DNA from: Trebonia sp963843745
GTDB lineage: Bacteria; Actinomycetota; Actinomycetes; Streptosporangiales; Streptosporangiaceae
Direction: 5' to 3'
DNA: 64,000 nucleotides
Assembly: GCA_963843745.1 (NCBI GenBank)
Contig: CAWJLP010000007.1
Location: 2,046,001-2,110,000, forward strand
Shown here: positions 24,057-31,358 of the stretch, one piece after another
How positions within the stretch are numbered: the stretch's first letter is position 1
Layout: each line of letters starts with the position of its first letter
The notes under the pieces: generated by a model
Seen by the model: the letters and a program-made list of their open reading frames with translations, nothing else
Databases searched by the model: none
Told to the model about the DNA's origin: nothing
Translations under genes and position numbers: made by a program

Positions 24057-25298
24057 GTGGTCTCTGCTGCGAAAGCGACGGCCGACGGCGGTGCGACCGT
24101 CCGTCAGGTCTTCACGTCGCGCCTGAAAGGGCGGCCGCTGGTCGACAGCGACGGGCTGGTCATCGGACGGGTCAGCGATGTCGTGCTGCTGCCCCAGGTC
24201 GGGGACGAGCCGCCGCGCGCGCTCGGGCTCGTGGTGGCGCTGCGGCGGCGGTCCATCTTCGTCGGGTTCGGGCGGATCGGGGAGCTGTCCCTCGACGGGG
24301 CGCACCTCCTCGGCGGCACGGTCGACCTGGATCCCTTCACCCAGCGGACCGGGGAGATCATGGCGTCGGGGCTCTACGGACGGCACGCCGCGGGCGGGAT
24401 CGTCGCCGACGTCGCCATCGTCCAGAGCGACCCGCGGCCCGGCTGGGAGGTCAGCGCGGTCGCCATCAGGCGCGGCCTGGTGCTGCGTAGCCGCAGCCCG
24501 GAGATCGTGCCATGGCAGGACGCCAAGGAGCTGTTCGACGCCGGCCCGGTCGCGGAACAGCTCACCAGCCTGCGCGAGATGGAGCCGGCCGATCTGGCCG
24601 TCGCGGTCGGGCGGATGCCCGCGGCCAGGCGCGGTCAGCTCGCCGCCGCCCTCGACGACGAGGAGCTGGCCGACCTGCTCGAGGAGCTGCCGGAGCAGGA
24701 CCAGGTCCGGCTGCTCGACAGCCTCGAGCTCGAGCGCAGCGCGGACGTCGTGGAGGAGATGCAGCCCGACGACGCCGCGGACCTGCTCGCCGAGATGCCG
24801 GCCGAGCAGCGGGAACGGCTGCTGCTCGCGATGCGCTCCGTGCAGGCCGACGAGCTGCGGCGGCTGCTGCTCTACGACGCGAAGACGGCGGGCGGCCTGA
24901 TGACCTCCCAGCCGCTTATCTTCACGCCGGACACGTCGGTGGCCGAGGTGCTCGCCCGGGTCAGGGACAAGGCGCAGCCGGCCACCCTGGCCGCGCAGGT
25001 CTACGTCTGCGAGCCGCCCGCGATGACGCCGACCGGGCGGTACCTGGGCAGCGTGGGTTTCCAGCGGCTGCTGCGCCGTGCGCCGTCCACGTCGATCGGC
25101 GAGTGCGTCGAGGCCCGGCTGTTCGTCCGGCCGGAAATGCCGGAGCGGGACCTGGCCGCGCGGCTGGCGGCGTACAACCTGATCGGCGTGGCGGTGTGCG
25201 ATCCTGACGGCAGGCTACTCGGCGCGGTAACCGTGGACGACGTACTCGACCGGTTGCTGCCGGCGGACTGGCGGGCGGGAGGGACCGAGACACGATGA
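24057..25298 (+). CDS. MgtE N-domain and CBS-domain protein without membrane part
   Basis: This 413-residue protein has PRC-barrel-like segments at the N-terminus (SRLKGRPLVDSDGLVIGRV), then an MgtE intracellular N domain (MQPDDAADLLAEMPAEQRER and similar repeats), then a CBS pair (YDAKTAGGLMTSQPLIFTP; IGVAVCDPDGRLLGAVTVDD). MgtE transporters have five C-terminal membrane helices; these are absent. The next gene encodes a DUF1003 membrane protein and overlaps by ATGA, so the two may work together as a Mg2+-sensing unit. The GTG start lies eight bases after GATAAT, so the transcript may be leaderless. Confidence 0.83.
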   Translation: MVSAAKATADGGATVRQVFTSRLKGRPLVDSDGLVIGRVSDVVLLPQVGDEPPRALGLVVALRRRSIFVGFGRIGELSLDGAHLLGGTVDLDPFTQRTGEIMASGLYGRHAAGGIVADVAIVQSDPRPGWEVSAVAIRRGLVLRSRSPEIVPWQDAKELFDAGPVAEQLTSLREMEPADLAVAVGRMPAARRGQLAAALDDEELADLLEELPEQDQVRLLDSLELERSADVVEEMQPDDAADLLAEMPAEQRERLLLAMRSVQADELRRLLLYDAKTAGGLMTSQPLIFTPDTSVAEVLARVRDKAQPATLAAQVYVCEPPAMTPTGRYLGSVGFQRLLRRAPSTSIGECVEARLFVRPEMPERDLAARLAAYNLIGVAVCDPDGRLLGAVTVDDVLDRLLPADWRAGGTETR

Positions 25299-25834
25299 CA
25301 CGGTTCAGCCCTCGCCGCCTCGGCGACCGCAGCGACCTGTCGGTGCCCCGCGGCGCGGCGCCGATGGGCGCCAGGTACGACGCGGACGCGTTCGGGCGGT
25401 TTTCGGAGGCGATCGCGCGGTTCCTCGGCACCGGCCGGTTCCTGTTCGGCCAGACGGTGCTGGTGATCGGCTGGATCATCATCAACTCGGTGGCCGCCTT
25501 CCACCACTGGGACCCCTATCCGTTCATCCTGCTCAACCTGGCCTTCTCCACCCAGGCCGCGTACGCGGCGCCGCTGATCCTGCTCGCGCAGAACCGGCAG
25601 GACGACAGGGACCGGGCCAACATCGAGCGCGACCGCGAGGTGGCGGCGCGGACCCAGGCCGACACCGAGTACCTGGCGCGCGAGCTCGCGGCCGTCCGGC
25701 TCGCGCTCTCTGACGTGGTGACCACCGGGGACCTCGAGGACATGATGGGCAAGCTGGCCAAGATGATCGCCGACCGGCAGTTCCCCGACGGCGACGGTTC
25801 GTTCCCTGGCGCCCGGTCCCGTGGCGAATCGTGA
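25295..25834 (+). CDS. DUF1003 membrane protein
   Basis: This 179-residue protein has two adjacent membrane helices (FLFGQTVLVIGWIIINSVAA; YPFILLNLAFSTQAAYAAPL) followed by the NRQDDRDR motif and a coiled coil, the pattern of DUF1003. These genes commonly follow MgtE_N/CBS genes in actinobacteria. Function is unknown. Its start overlaps the stop of the preceding gene (ATGA), and its 3' end overlaps the RNase Z start by 14 bases, so three genes form one operon. Confidence 0.87.
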   Translation: MTRFSPRRLGDRSDLSVPRGAAPMGARYDADAFGRFSEAIARFLGTGRFLFGQTVLVIGWIIINSVAAFHHWDPYPFILLNLAFSTQAAYAAPLILLAQNRQDDRDRANIERDREVAARTQADTEYLARELAAVRLALSDVVTTGDLEDMMGKLAKMIADRQFPDGDGSFPGARSRGES

Positions 25835-26762
25835 GCTCGTCGTTCTCGGCACGGCGAGCCAGGCGCCCACCAGAACCCGCAACCACAACGGGTACTTCCT
25901 GCGCTGGGACGATGAGGGCCTGCTGTTCGACCCTGGGGAAGGCACCCAGCGCCAGATGCTGTTCGCGGGTGTTACCGCGAGCCAGGTCACCCGCGTGCTT
26001 ATTACGCACTTCCACGGCGACCACTGCCTGGGGGTGCCCGGCGTGCTGCAGCGGATGTCCCTGGACCGGGTCCCGCACCCGGTGCGGGCGTACTACCCCG
26101 CGGCGGATGCCGAGGTGTTCTGGCGGCTGCGGCACGCGTCGCTGTTTCACGACACGCTCACGCTGGCGGAGCATCCGGTGGACGGCGACGGCGTGGTGGC
26201 CGACCGGACGGACGGCGCGGGGAGCGACGGCTTCCGGCTGGAGGCGCGGGCCCTGTCGCACCTGGTGCCCGCCGTGGGCTACCGGCTGGTCGAGCCGGAC
26301 GGACGGCGGATGCTGCGCGACGAGCTCGCCGCCCGCGGGGTGGCCGGCCCGGACGTCGGCCGCCTGCGCCGGGCGGGCCGCCTCGTGACGGGCGGCCGGC
26401 TGGTGACGCTGGAGGAGGTCAGCGTGCCCAGGCGCGGCCAGCGCTTCGCGTTCATCATGGACACCCGGTTGTGCGACGCGGCGTTCGAGCTGGCGGACGG
26501 CGCGGACATGCTGGTGTGCGAGTCGACGTTCGCCGACGCGGACGCCGCGCTGGCCCGCGACTACGGTCACCTCACGGCAAGGCAGGCGGGGCAGATCGCC
26601 GCCGCCGCTGGCGCCCGCCTGCTGGTGCTGACCCACTTCTCGCAGCGCTACGAGACAGGCCCGCCGCAGCGCCTCAGGGACGAGGCCGCGGCGGCTTTCA
26701 CCGGCGAAATCGCGCTGGCCGCGGACCTGGACAGAATCCCCGTCCCGAAGCGCGAGCCCTGA
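25821..26762 (+). CDS. rnz: Ribonuclease Z
   Basis: This 313-residue metallo-beta-lactamase-fold protein has the HFHGDH zinc motif at 63-68, GTQRQMLFAG before it, ALSHLVPAVGYRL and FIMDTRLCDAAFEL further on, and a final LTHFSQRY. RNase Z cuts the 3' trailer of tRNA precursors. The start is GTG inside the end of the DUF1003 gene. The gene is followed by a repeat array rather than a simple terminator. Confidence 0.9.
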   Translation: MANRELVVLGTASQAPTRTRNHNGYFLRWDDEGLLFDPGEGTQRQMLFAGVTASQVTRVLITHFHGDHCLGVPGVLQRMSLDRVPHPVRAYYPAADAEVFWRLRHASLFHDTLTLAEHPVDGDGVVADRTDGAGSDGFRLEARALSHLVPAVGYRLVEPDGRRMLRDELAARGVAGPDVGRLRRAGRLVTGGRLVTLEEVSVPRRGQRFAFIMDTRLCDAAFELADGADMLVCESTFADADAALARDYGHLTARQAGQIAAAAGARLLVLTHFSQRYETGPPQRLRDEAAAAFTGEIALAADLDRIPVPKREP

Positions 26763-26770
26763 CGCCGCGC

Positions 26771-26977
26771 GACATAGGGCGAGAAACGTCACACATTCTG
26801 TCCGGTATGCCCGATTTCCCGGGCACTTTCTCGCCCTATGTCAGCCCTGCCGCCGATAACAGCAAGAAGCGTTTGCGTCGCCAATGATTGTGGGGACTTC
26901 GTCCCGGTTTTCGACGTCCCGGTTTTCGACGCCAAACCGGACACAATAAGTTCCTGTCGCTGATAACAGCAAGAAGC
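26771..26977 (+). repeat. Repeat array A: palindromes alternating with GATAACAGCAAGAAGC
   Basis: Two units lie between rnz and a GNAT gene. Unit 1 has a perfect 16-bp inverted repeat (GACATAGGGCGAGAAA at 26771-26786, complement at 26827-26842) with an inner hairpin TGCCCG/CGGGCA, then GATAACAGCAAGAAGC at 26855-26870. Unit 2 has an outer ATTGTG/CACAAT pair (26887 and 26942), an inner CCGGTTT/AAACCGG pair and a tandem 15-bp duplication (GTCCCGGTTTTCGAC), then the same 16-mer at 26962-26977. The 16-mer follows each palindrome by 12-14 bases. Four more copies are at 52.8-53.1 kb. Confidence 0.85.
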
Positions 26978-27056
26978 CGCCGGCGGCTGGCCAGTCCGCG
27001 ACTGGCACCGCCAACGGCTGGAGCGGGGCACCGCCGCGCGCCGTACACTCGCGGTC

Positions 27057-27605
27057 GTGTCGGTGCCTGGCATCACGTTCCGGTTGCTTGCGGGGAACGG
27101 CGGCGCGTCCGAGAACGAGGCGGAGCTGCTGGCGCTCCGCGCTGAGGTGTGCGGCGACGGCGACGGCGCGCCGGCCGCCGCCGCCAGGCAGCTGCGGGTG
27201 CGGCGCCGCCAGCCTGCCTTCGTCCTCGCCGAGGCCCGCCACGGCGGCTACCTGGTGGCGTACGCGTCCGGCCTGCCGCTGCGCCCGTCCACCTCCTGGT
27301 GGAAGGACCTGACCACTCAACTGCCCGACAGCGTCACCGCCGAGTACCCCGGCCGCACCTTCGCCCTCACCGAGCTCCTCGTCCGCCCGTCCTGGCGGCG
27401 GCAGGGCATCGGCCGGGCGCTGCACGACCTCATCCTCGACGGCCGGGCCGAAGAGCGGGCGACCGTCACCGTCCCGCCGGGGGCGGCCGCCGCGCAGGCC
27501 GCCTTCAGGTCCTGGGGCTGGCGGCGGCTCGCTCGCACCGCTGGCCCGGGCCCGGACGTGCCGGTGCTCGACGTCCTATTGGCCGGTCTCCCGCTGGAGC
27601 GATAA
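27057..27605 (+). CDS. GNAT family acetyltransferase
   Basis: This 182-residue protein has the GNAT acetyl-CoA loop at FALTELLVRPSWRRQGIGRAL (R-x-x-G-x-G/A) and a later AAQAAFRSWGWRRL. The substrate is unknown. It starts at GTG immediately after repeat array A. A stem-loop follows the stop. Confidence 0.8.
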   Translation: MSVPGITFRLLAGNGGASENEAELLALRAEVCGDGDGAPAAAARQLRVRRRQPAFVLAEARHGGYLVAYASGLPLRPSTSWWKDLTTQLPDSVTAEYPGRTFALTELLVRPSWRRQGIGRALHDLILDGRAEERATVTVPPGAAAAQAAFRSWGWRRLARTAGPGPDVPVLDVLLAGLPLER

Positions 27606-27613
27606 AGCCATAA

Positions 27614-27640
27614 ATGCCGCTAAACGTGATTTAGCGGCAT
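27614..27640 (+). terminator. Hairpin after the GNAT gene
   Basis: ATGCCGCTAAA and TTTAGCGGCAT form a perfect 11-bp stem with a 5-base loop, nine bases past the stop codon. Confidence 0.75.
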
Positions 27641-27749
27641 GAGGGCTAGACTTCACGGCGTAAAAGTTCAGACAATGTATCTGGCGGTCCCCGGCGCTCT
27701 CATTTATCTGCGCGGACAGCATCCACGCTGTCCAGGTACGGGGGACACT

Positions 27750-28598
27750 ATGTACGCAGGAACAACCAGCACCAAATTCGGACAAGTAGCAATAGCGGAA
27801 CCGCTCAGGTTCGACCTACTTGAATTCCACGACGACACACCGCTCAAAGAAGTCGAGCACGACATCCCAATTCCGGTCCTCGACCAGGAAGACCTGCACC
27901 AGCAGGGCATCGACGTGACCAAGCTCGTGTCAGGCGCGGCGGACACCGACGCGCTCGGCTCCTGCACCTGCAACACCGGCACGGCGCACATCGCCGAGCG
28001 GTGGGCCGCCGCCGGCAAGGACCTCGGCGGCCTCAAGCTCACTGGCGGCACCGGCGCGATCACCATGTCGGCGACCGACGGGATGGCCGACGAGGAGTTC
28101 GCGATCCTCCTCTACCACCTGGTCACCGACCAGACAGGCGCCCCGTCCCAGGAGTGGCCGCCCACCGACTGCGGCTCCAACGGCCTGTACGTCTGCCAGG
28201 AGCTCATCGCCCAGGGCTTCGCGGTCAGCTACAAGTCCGCGTCGAACGTCACCGCCGACATCGCCCTGCTGCAGAGCGGCAGCGTCATGCAGGGCGGCCC
28301 CTGGTTCAACTCGTGGATGAAGCCCGACAGCAACGGGTTCGTGGACGGCGACGGCAGCTACGAAGCCATGCGCGCGGCCGTGAACTCCGGCGTGGCCGGC
28401 GGCCACGAGACGCTGCAGCACGGTATCCCGCAGCTGGCCCTGGCCAGCGACGGCAGCGTCGACCTGGCCAACACGGTCATCAAGGTCAGGAACTCGTGGA
28501 GCACGCAGTTCGGCCTGAACGGCGACTACCTGCTGCACGCCTCGACGCTGAACTACCTGCTCAAGTACTACGACTTCAAGGCGGTTGTACTCGCCTGA
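27750..28598 (+). CDS. Papain-like (C1-type) cysteine peptidase-like protein
   Basis: This 282-residue protein has the order of a papain fold: a Cys motif LGSCTCNTGTAHIAERW (Cys72/Cys74), a His at 219 in GVAGGHETL and an Asn at 248 in VRNSWSTQFGLNGDYLL. The usual QGxCGSCW is changed to DALGSCTCN, so it may be an atypical peptidase or a non-proteolytic relative. There is no signal peptide and no I29 propeptide. The ATG at 27750 follows GGGGGA at good spacing. Its 3' end overlaps the convergent sigma-factor gene by 31 bases. Confidence 0.75.
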   Translation: MYAGTTSTKFGQVAIAEPLRFDLLEFHDDTPLKEVEHDIPIPVLDQEDLHQQGIDVTKLVSGAADTDALGSCTCNTGTAHIAERWAAAGKDLGGLKLTGGTGAITMSATDGMADEEFAILLYHLVTDQTGAPSQEWPPTDCGSNGLYVCQELIAQGFAVSYKSASNVTADIALLQSGSVMQGGPWFNSWMKPDSNGFVDGDGSYEAMRAAVNSGVAGGHETLQHGIPQLALASDGSVDLANTVIKVRNSWSTQFGLNGDYLLHASTLNYLLKYYDFKAVVLA

Positions 28599-29602
28599 CG
28601 ATCCGGTGTCACCGGGGGCAGCCCGAACACGGGAAACAGCCCGGGGTCGAGGAACGACACGATCCGCGTAAGGGCTGCCCCCCTGACCTCCAGCACGACG
28701 ATGGCGTGCGCGTGATAGCCGCCGTCGCCGCCCCGCCGGTACGCGGCGAACGCGGGCTGCCCGTTGGCGCCGGTCCCGGTCAGCAGGAAATCGCCTGGCG
28801 CGCCGAGCACCCGGGTGCCGAAGAAGCGAGCGACCGCCTCGCGGCCGGCGAACCAGGTCGGCGTCGGCGGCATCTCGAGCACGGCGTCCGCGGCGAGCAG
28901 CCGCGTCAGCGCGGCCACGTCGGCGTTCTCGAACGCCGACGCGTACTGGTCCACGATCGCGCGCGTGCCGGCGTCAGCGGGCTCGCGGACGTCGTCCTCG
29001 CCGACCCCGGCCTGCCGCAGCCCGTCCCTCGCGCGCCGCAGCGCGCTGTTCACCGCGATCACCGACATCTGGAGCAGGCCGGCGACCTCGGCGGCGGGCC
29101 AGCCGAGCACATCGCGCAGGATGAGCACGGCGCGCTGCCGTGGCGGCAGGTGCTGCAGCGCGGCGACCAGCGCCAGCCGGACGCTCTGCCTGGAAACGAC
29201 GATCGAAGCGGGATCCGCGGGGGCGCCCGGGCCGGCGCGCAGCGCCGTGTCCGGCAGCGGTTCCAGCCACGGCACCTCAGGCCGCGCGGCGGCGAGCGGC
29301 GCGTCCAGGGCGTCCGGCGCGCCAAGGCCGGACGGCAGCGGCCGCCGCGCCCGGTTCTCCAGCGCGCGCAGGCACACGTTCGTGCAGATGCGGTACAGCC
29401 AGGTCCGCATCGAGGAGCGGCCCTCGAACCCGTCCCACGCCCGCCAGGCGCGGACGAGGGTCTCCTGCACCAGGTCCTCGGCGTCGTGCACCGAGCCGAC
29501 CATCCGGTAGCAGTGCGCGAGCAGTTCGGGCCGGTACGGGTCCGCCAGGCGCGCGAAGTCCTCGCCGTCGCGCGGCAGGCTGCCGGCCGCTGTTGCTGAC
29601 AT
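28568..29602 (-). CDS. ECF sigma factor with SnoaL-like C-terminal domain (SigG/SigX5 type)
   Basis: This 344-residue protein has sigma region 2 (YRMVGSVHDAEDLVQETLVR, RAWDGFEGRSSMRTWLYRIC), region 4 (LPPRQRAVLILRDVLGW, SVIAVNSALRRARDGL) and a ~130-residue NTF2-like tail (ADAVLEMPPTPTWFAGREAV). This architecture marks the SigG/ECF56-like group, which lacks a classical anti-sigma factor and may sense a ligand through the tail. It is divergent from an SDR gene with a 16-bp palindrome between them. Confidence 0.88.
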   Translation of the reverse strand: MSATAAGSLPRDGEDFARLADPYRPELLAHCYRMVGSVHDAEDLVQETLVRAWRAWDGFEGRSSMRTWLYRICTNVCLRALENRARRPLPSGLGAPDALDAPLAAARPEVPWLEPLPDTALRAGPGAPADPASIVVSRQSVRLALVAALQHLPPRQRAVLILRDVLGWPAAEVAGLLQMSVIAVNSALRRARDGLRQAGVGEDDVREPADAGTRAIVDQYASAFENADVAALTRLLAADAVLEMPPTPTWFAGREAVARFFGTRVLGAPGDFLLTGTGANGQPAFAAYRRGGDGGYHAHAIVVLEVRGAALTRIVSFLDPGLFPVFGLPPVTPDRQASTTALKS

Positions 29603-29629
29603 ACCTCAATAGACCCGCGGCGCCGCGAA

Positions 29630-29645
29630 AACTCACCGGTGAGTT
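29630..29645. promoter_or_regulatory. 16-bp palindrome between the sigma factor and SDR genes
   Basis: AACTCACCGGTGAGTT is a perfect palindrome, flanked by GCG(A)n and TTCGCG arms. It lies 28 bases from the sigma-factor start and 55 from the SDR start, so a dimeric regulator bound here could affect both. Confidence 0.6.
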
Positions 29646-29699
29646 CGCGCCGCCCCCGGATCAGTACCGGTAAACCCGCACCGGACTGAGGAGCTTCCC

Positions 29700-30452
29700 A
29701 TGTCAGCGAATGACCTGTCAGGAACCACCGCCATCGTCACCGGCGCGAGCCGGGGCTTCGGCCGCGGCGTCGCCGTCGCGCTGCACGCGGCCGGGGCGCA
29801 CGTCGTCGGCATCGCCAGGGACCGCGCCCCGCTCGATGAACTGCGCGCCGAACTCGGCGGCGCGTTCACGCCCGTCGCCGCCGACGCGGCCGACCCAGTG
29901 GCGGCGGGCTCCCTCATCGACACCTACCAGCCGCGCGTCCTGGTACTGAACGCCGGTGTCAGCCCGTTGTCCCGCCCGCTGCACGAGCACACCTGGGAGA
30001 CGTTCAGCCGTCCCTGGGACGTCGACGTCAGGCACGCCTTCCACTGGACCCGCGAGGCGCTGCTGCGCCCGCTGCCCCCCGGCAGCGCGGTCGTCGCGAT
30101 GTCCAGCGGCGCCGCCCTGCAAGGGTCGCCGCTCAGCGGCGGCTACGCGGGCGCCAAGGCCACCATCCGGTTCCTCGCCTCCTACGCCGCCGACGAGTCG
30201 GAGCGCGCCGGGCTCGGCATCCGCTTCACCGCGGTGCTGCCGCAGCTGACCCCGGCCACCGGGCTCGGCGCCGCCGCGGTCGCCGCCTACGCCGTCCGCG
30301 CGGGCATGGATGTCGAGGCCTTCCTGAAGGACCGCGGCCCGGCCCTGACCCCCGAGCAGGCGGGCGCGGCGATCACGGCGCTGATCGGCGACCCCGGCCA
30401 CGACCAGCGCGCCTATCTCCTGACCGCCGCCGGTCTCCGCCCGCTGAGCTGA
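29700..30452 (+). CDS. Short-chain dehydrogenase/reductase
   Basis: This 250-residue protein has the SDR cofactor motif TGASRGFG, NAGVSPLSR, the catalytic Ser in MSSGAALQGSP and the YAGAK Tyr-Lys pair. The Asn in NAG is present. The substrate is unknown. The ATG follows GAGGAG at ideal spacing. It is divergent from the ECF sigma gene, so it may belong to its regulon. Confidence 0.9.
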   Translation: MSANDLSGTTAIVTGASRGFGRGVAVALHAAGAHVVGIARDRAPLDELRAELGGAFTPVAADAADPVAAGSLIDTYQPRVLVLNAGVSPLSRPLHEHTWETFSRPWDVDVRHAFHWTREALLRPLPPGSAVVAMSSGAALQGSPLSGGYAGAKATIRFLASYAADESERAGLGIRFTAVLPQLTPATGLGAAAVAAYAVRAGMDVEAFLKDRGPALTPEQAGAAITALIGDPGHDQRAYLLTAAGLRPLS

Positions 30453-30550
30453 GAGAAGATCTTTTATCCCGAACGGTCTCGTTGCTTCGCCCTGTCCCGC
30501 CATGAAAGTCTTGAATCGACGATCATCGACGCAGGCAGGGACGGCAGCGC

Positions 30551-31339
30551 ATGACAGTGACCGAACTCGGCAAGCCGGCGACCGGGGACTACGCGGCGGA
30601 GGAGGCACGGCTGCGGCGGGAGCTCGCCGCCGTCTACCGGCTCATCGCGCACTTCAAGATGACCGACCTGATCTACAACCACATCTCGGTCCGGCTGCCG
30701 GGTCCTGAGCACCGCTTCCTGCTCAACCCGTATGGCCTGCTGTATGAGGAGATCACCGCATCCAGCCTAGTGATCGTCGGCCTGGACGGCCAGCTGATCA
30801 CCGAGGGGCCGTGGCGGGTCAACCCGGCCGGGTTCGTGATCCACAGCGCGATTCACGAGGCCCGCGAGGACGCGCTGTGCGTGCTGCACACGCACACGAA
30901 GGCCGGCTGCGCGATCGCGGCGCAAGAGCATGGCCTGCTGCCGCTCAACCAGATGTCGCTCGAGTTCTACAACCGGGTCGGCTACCACGACTACGAGGGC
31001 ATCGCGCTGTCCAACGCGGAGAAGAACCGGCTTGTCGCCGACCTCGGCGACAAGCCGGTGATGATCTTGCGCAACCACGGCCTGCTCACGGTCGGCACGA
31101 CGCCGGGCCAGGCGTTCCGCCGGATGTTCTACCTGGAGCGCGCCTGCCAGATCCAGGTGGACGCGCTCGCCGGGGGAGCGGCCCTCGTCACGCCGCCGCC
31201 CGAAGTCTGCGAGCACACCGCGCGGCAGTTCGAGGGCGACCGCAGCGACGACGACTACGGCGACGCGACCGGACCGGACCTCGTATGGGACGCCATGCTG
31301 CGCCTCGTGGAGCGCATCGCGCCGGACTACCAGGACTGA
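30551..31339 (+). CDS. Class II aldolase/adducin family protein
   Basis: This 262-residue protein matches the class II aldolase/adducin fold: MTDLIYNHISVRLPG, LLNPYGLLYEEITASSL, the zinc-binding LHTHTKAG and RNHGLLTVG. Members include fuculose- and ribulose-phosphate aldolases and decarboxylases; the substrate is not clear. The Glu after the phosphate loop seems replaced, as in adducin-like members. GGGACGG lies upstream of the ATG. Confidence 0.87.
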   Translation: MTVTELGKPATGDYAAEEARLRRELAAVYRLIAHFKMTDLIYNHISVRLPGPEHRFLLNPYGLLYEEITASSLVIVGLDGQLITEGPWRVNPAGFVIHSAIHEAREDALCVLHTHTKAGCAIAAQEHGLLPLNQMSLEFYNRVGYHDYEGIALSNAEKNRLVADLGDKPVMILRNHGLLTVGTTPGQAFRRMFYLERACQIQVDALAGGAALVTPPPEVCEHTARQFEGDRSDDDYGDATGPDLVWDAMLRLVERIAPDYQD

Positions 31340-31358
31340 CCGTCCGGGACGCCGGAGC

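Noticed and set aside
22050..25298. A 1082-residue plus-strand frame
   Set aside because: Its first two thirds are antisense to the PEBP and MocR genes and Arg/Gly-rich; only the part from 24057 has domain features.
26771..26977. Integron attC sites
   Set aside because: The palindromes lack the RYYYAAC/GTTRRRY core pairs and there are no small cassette genes between them.
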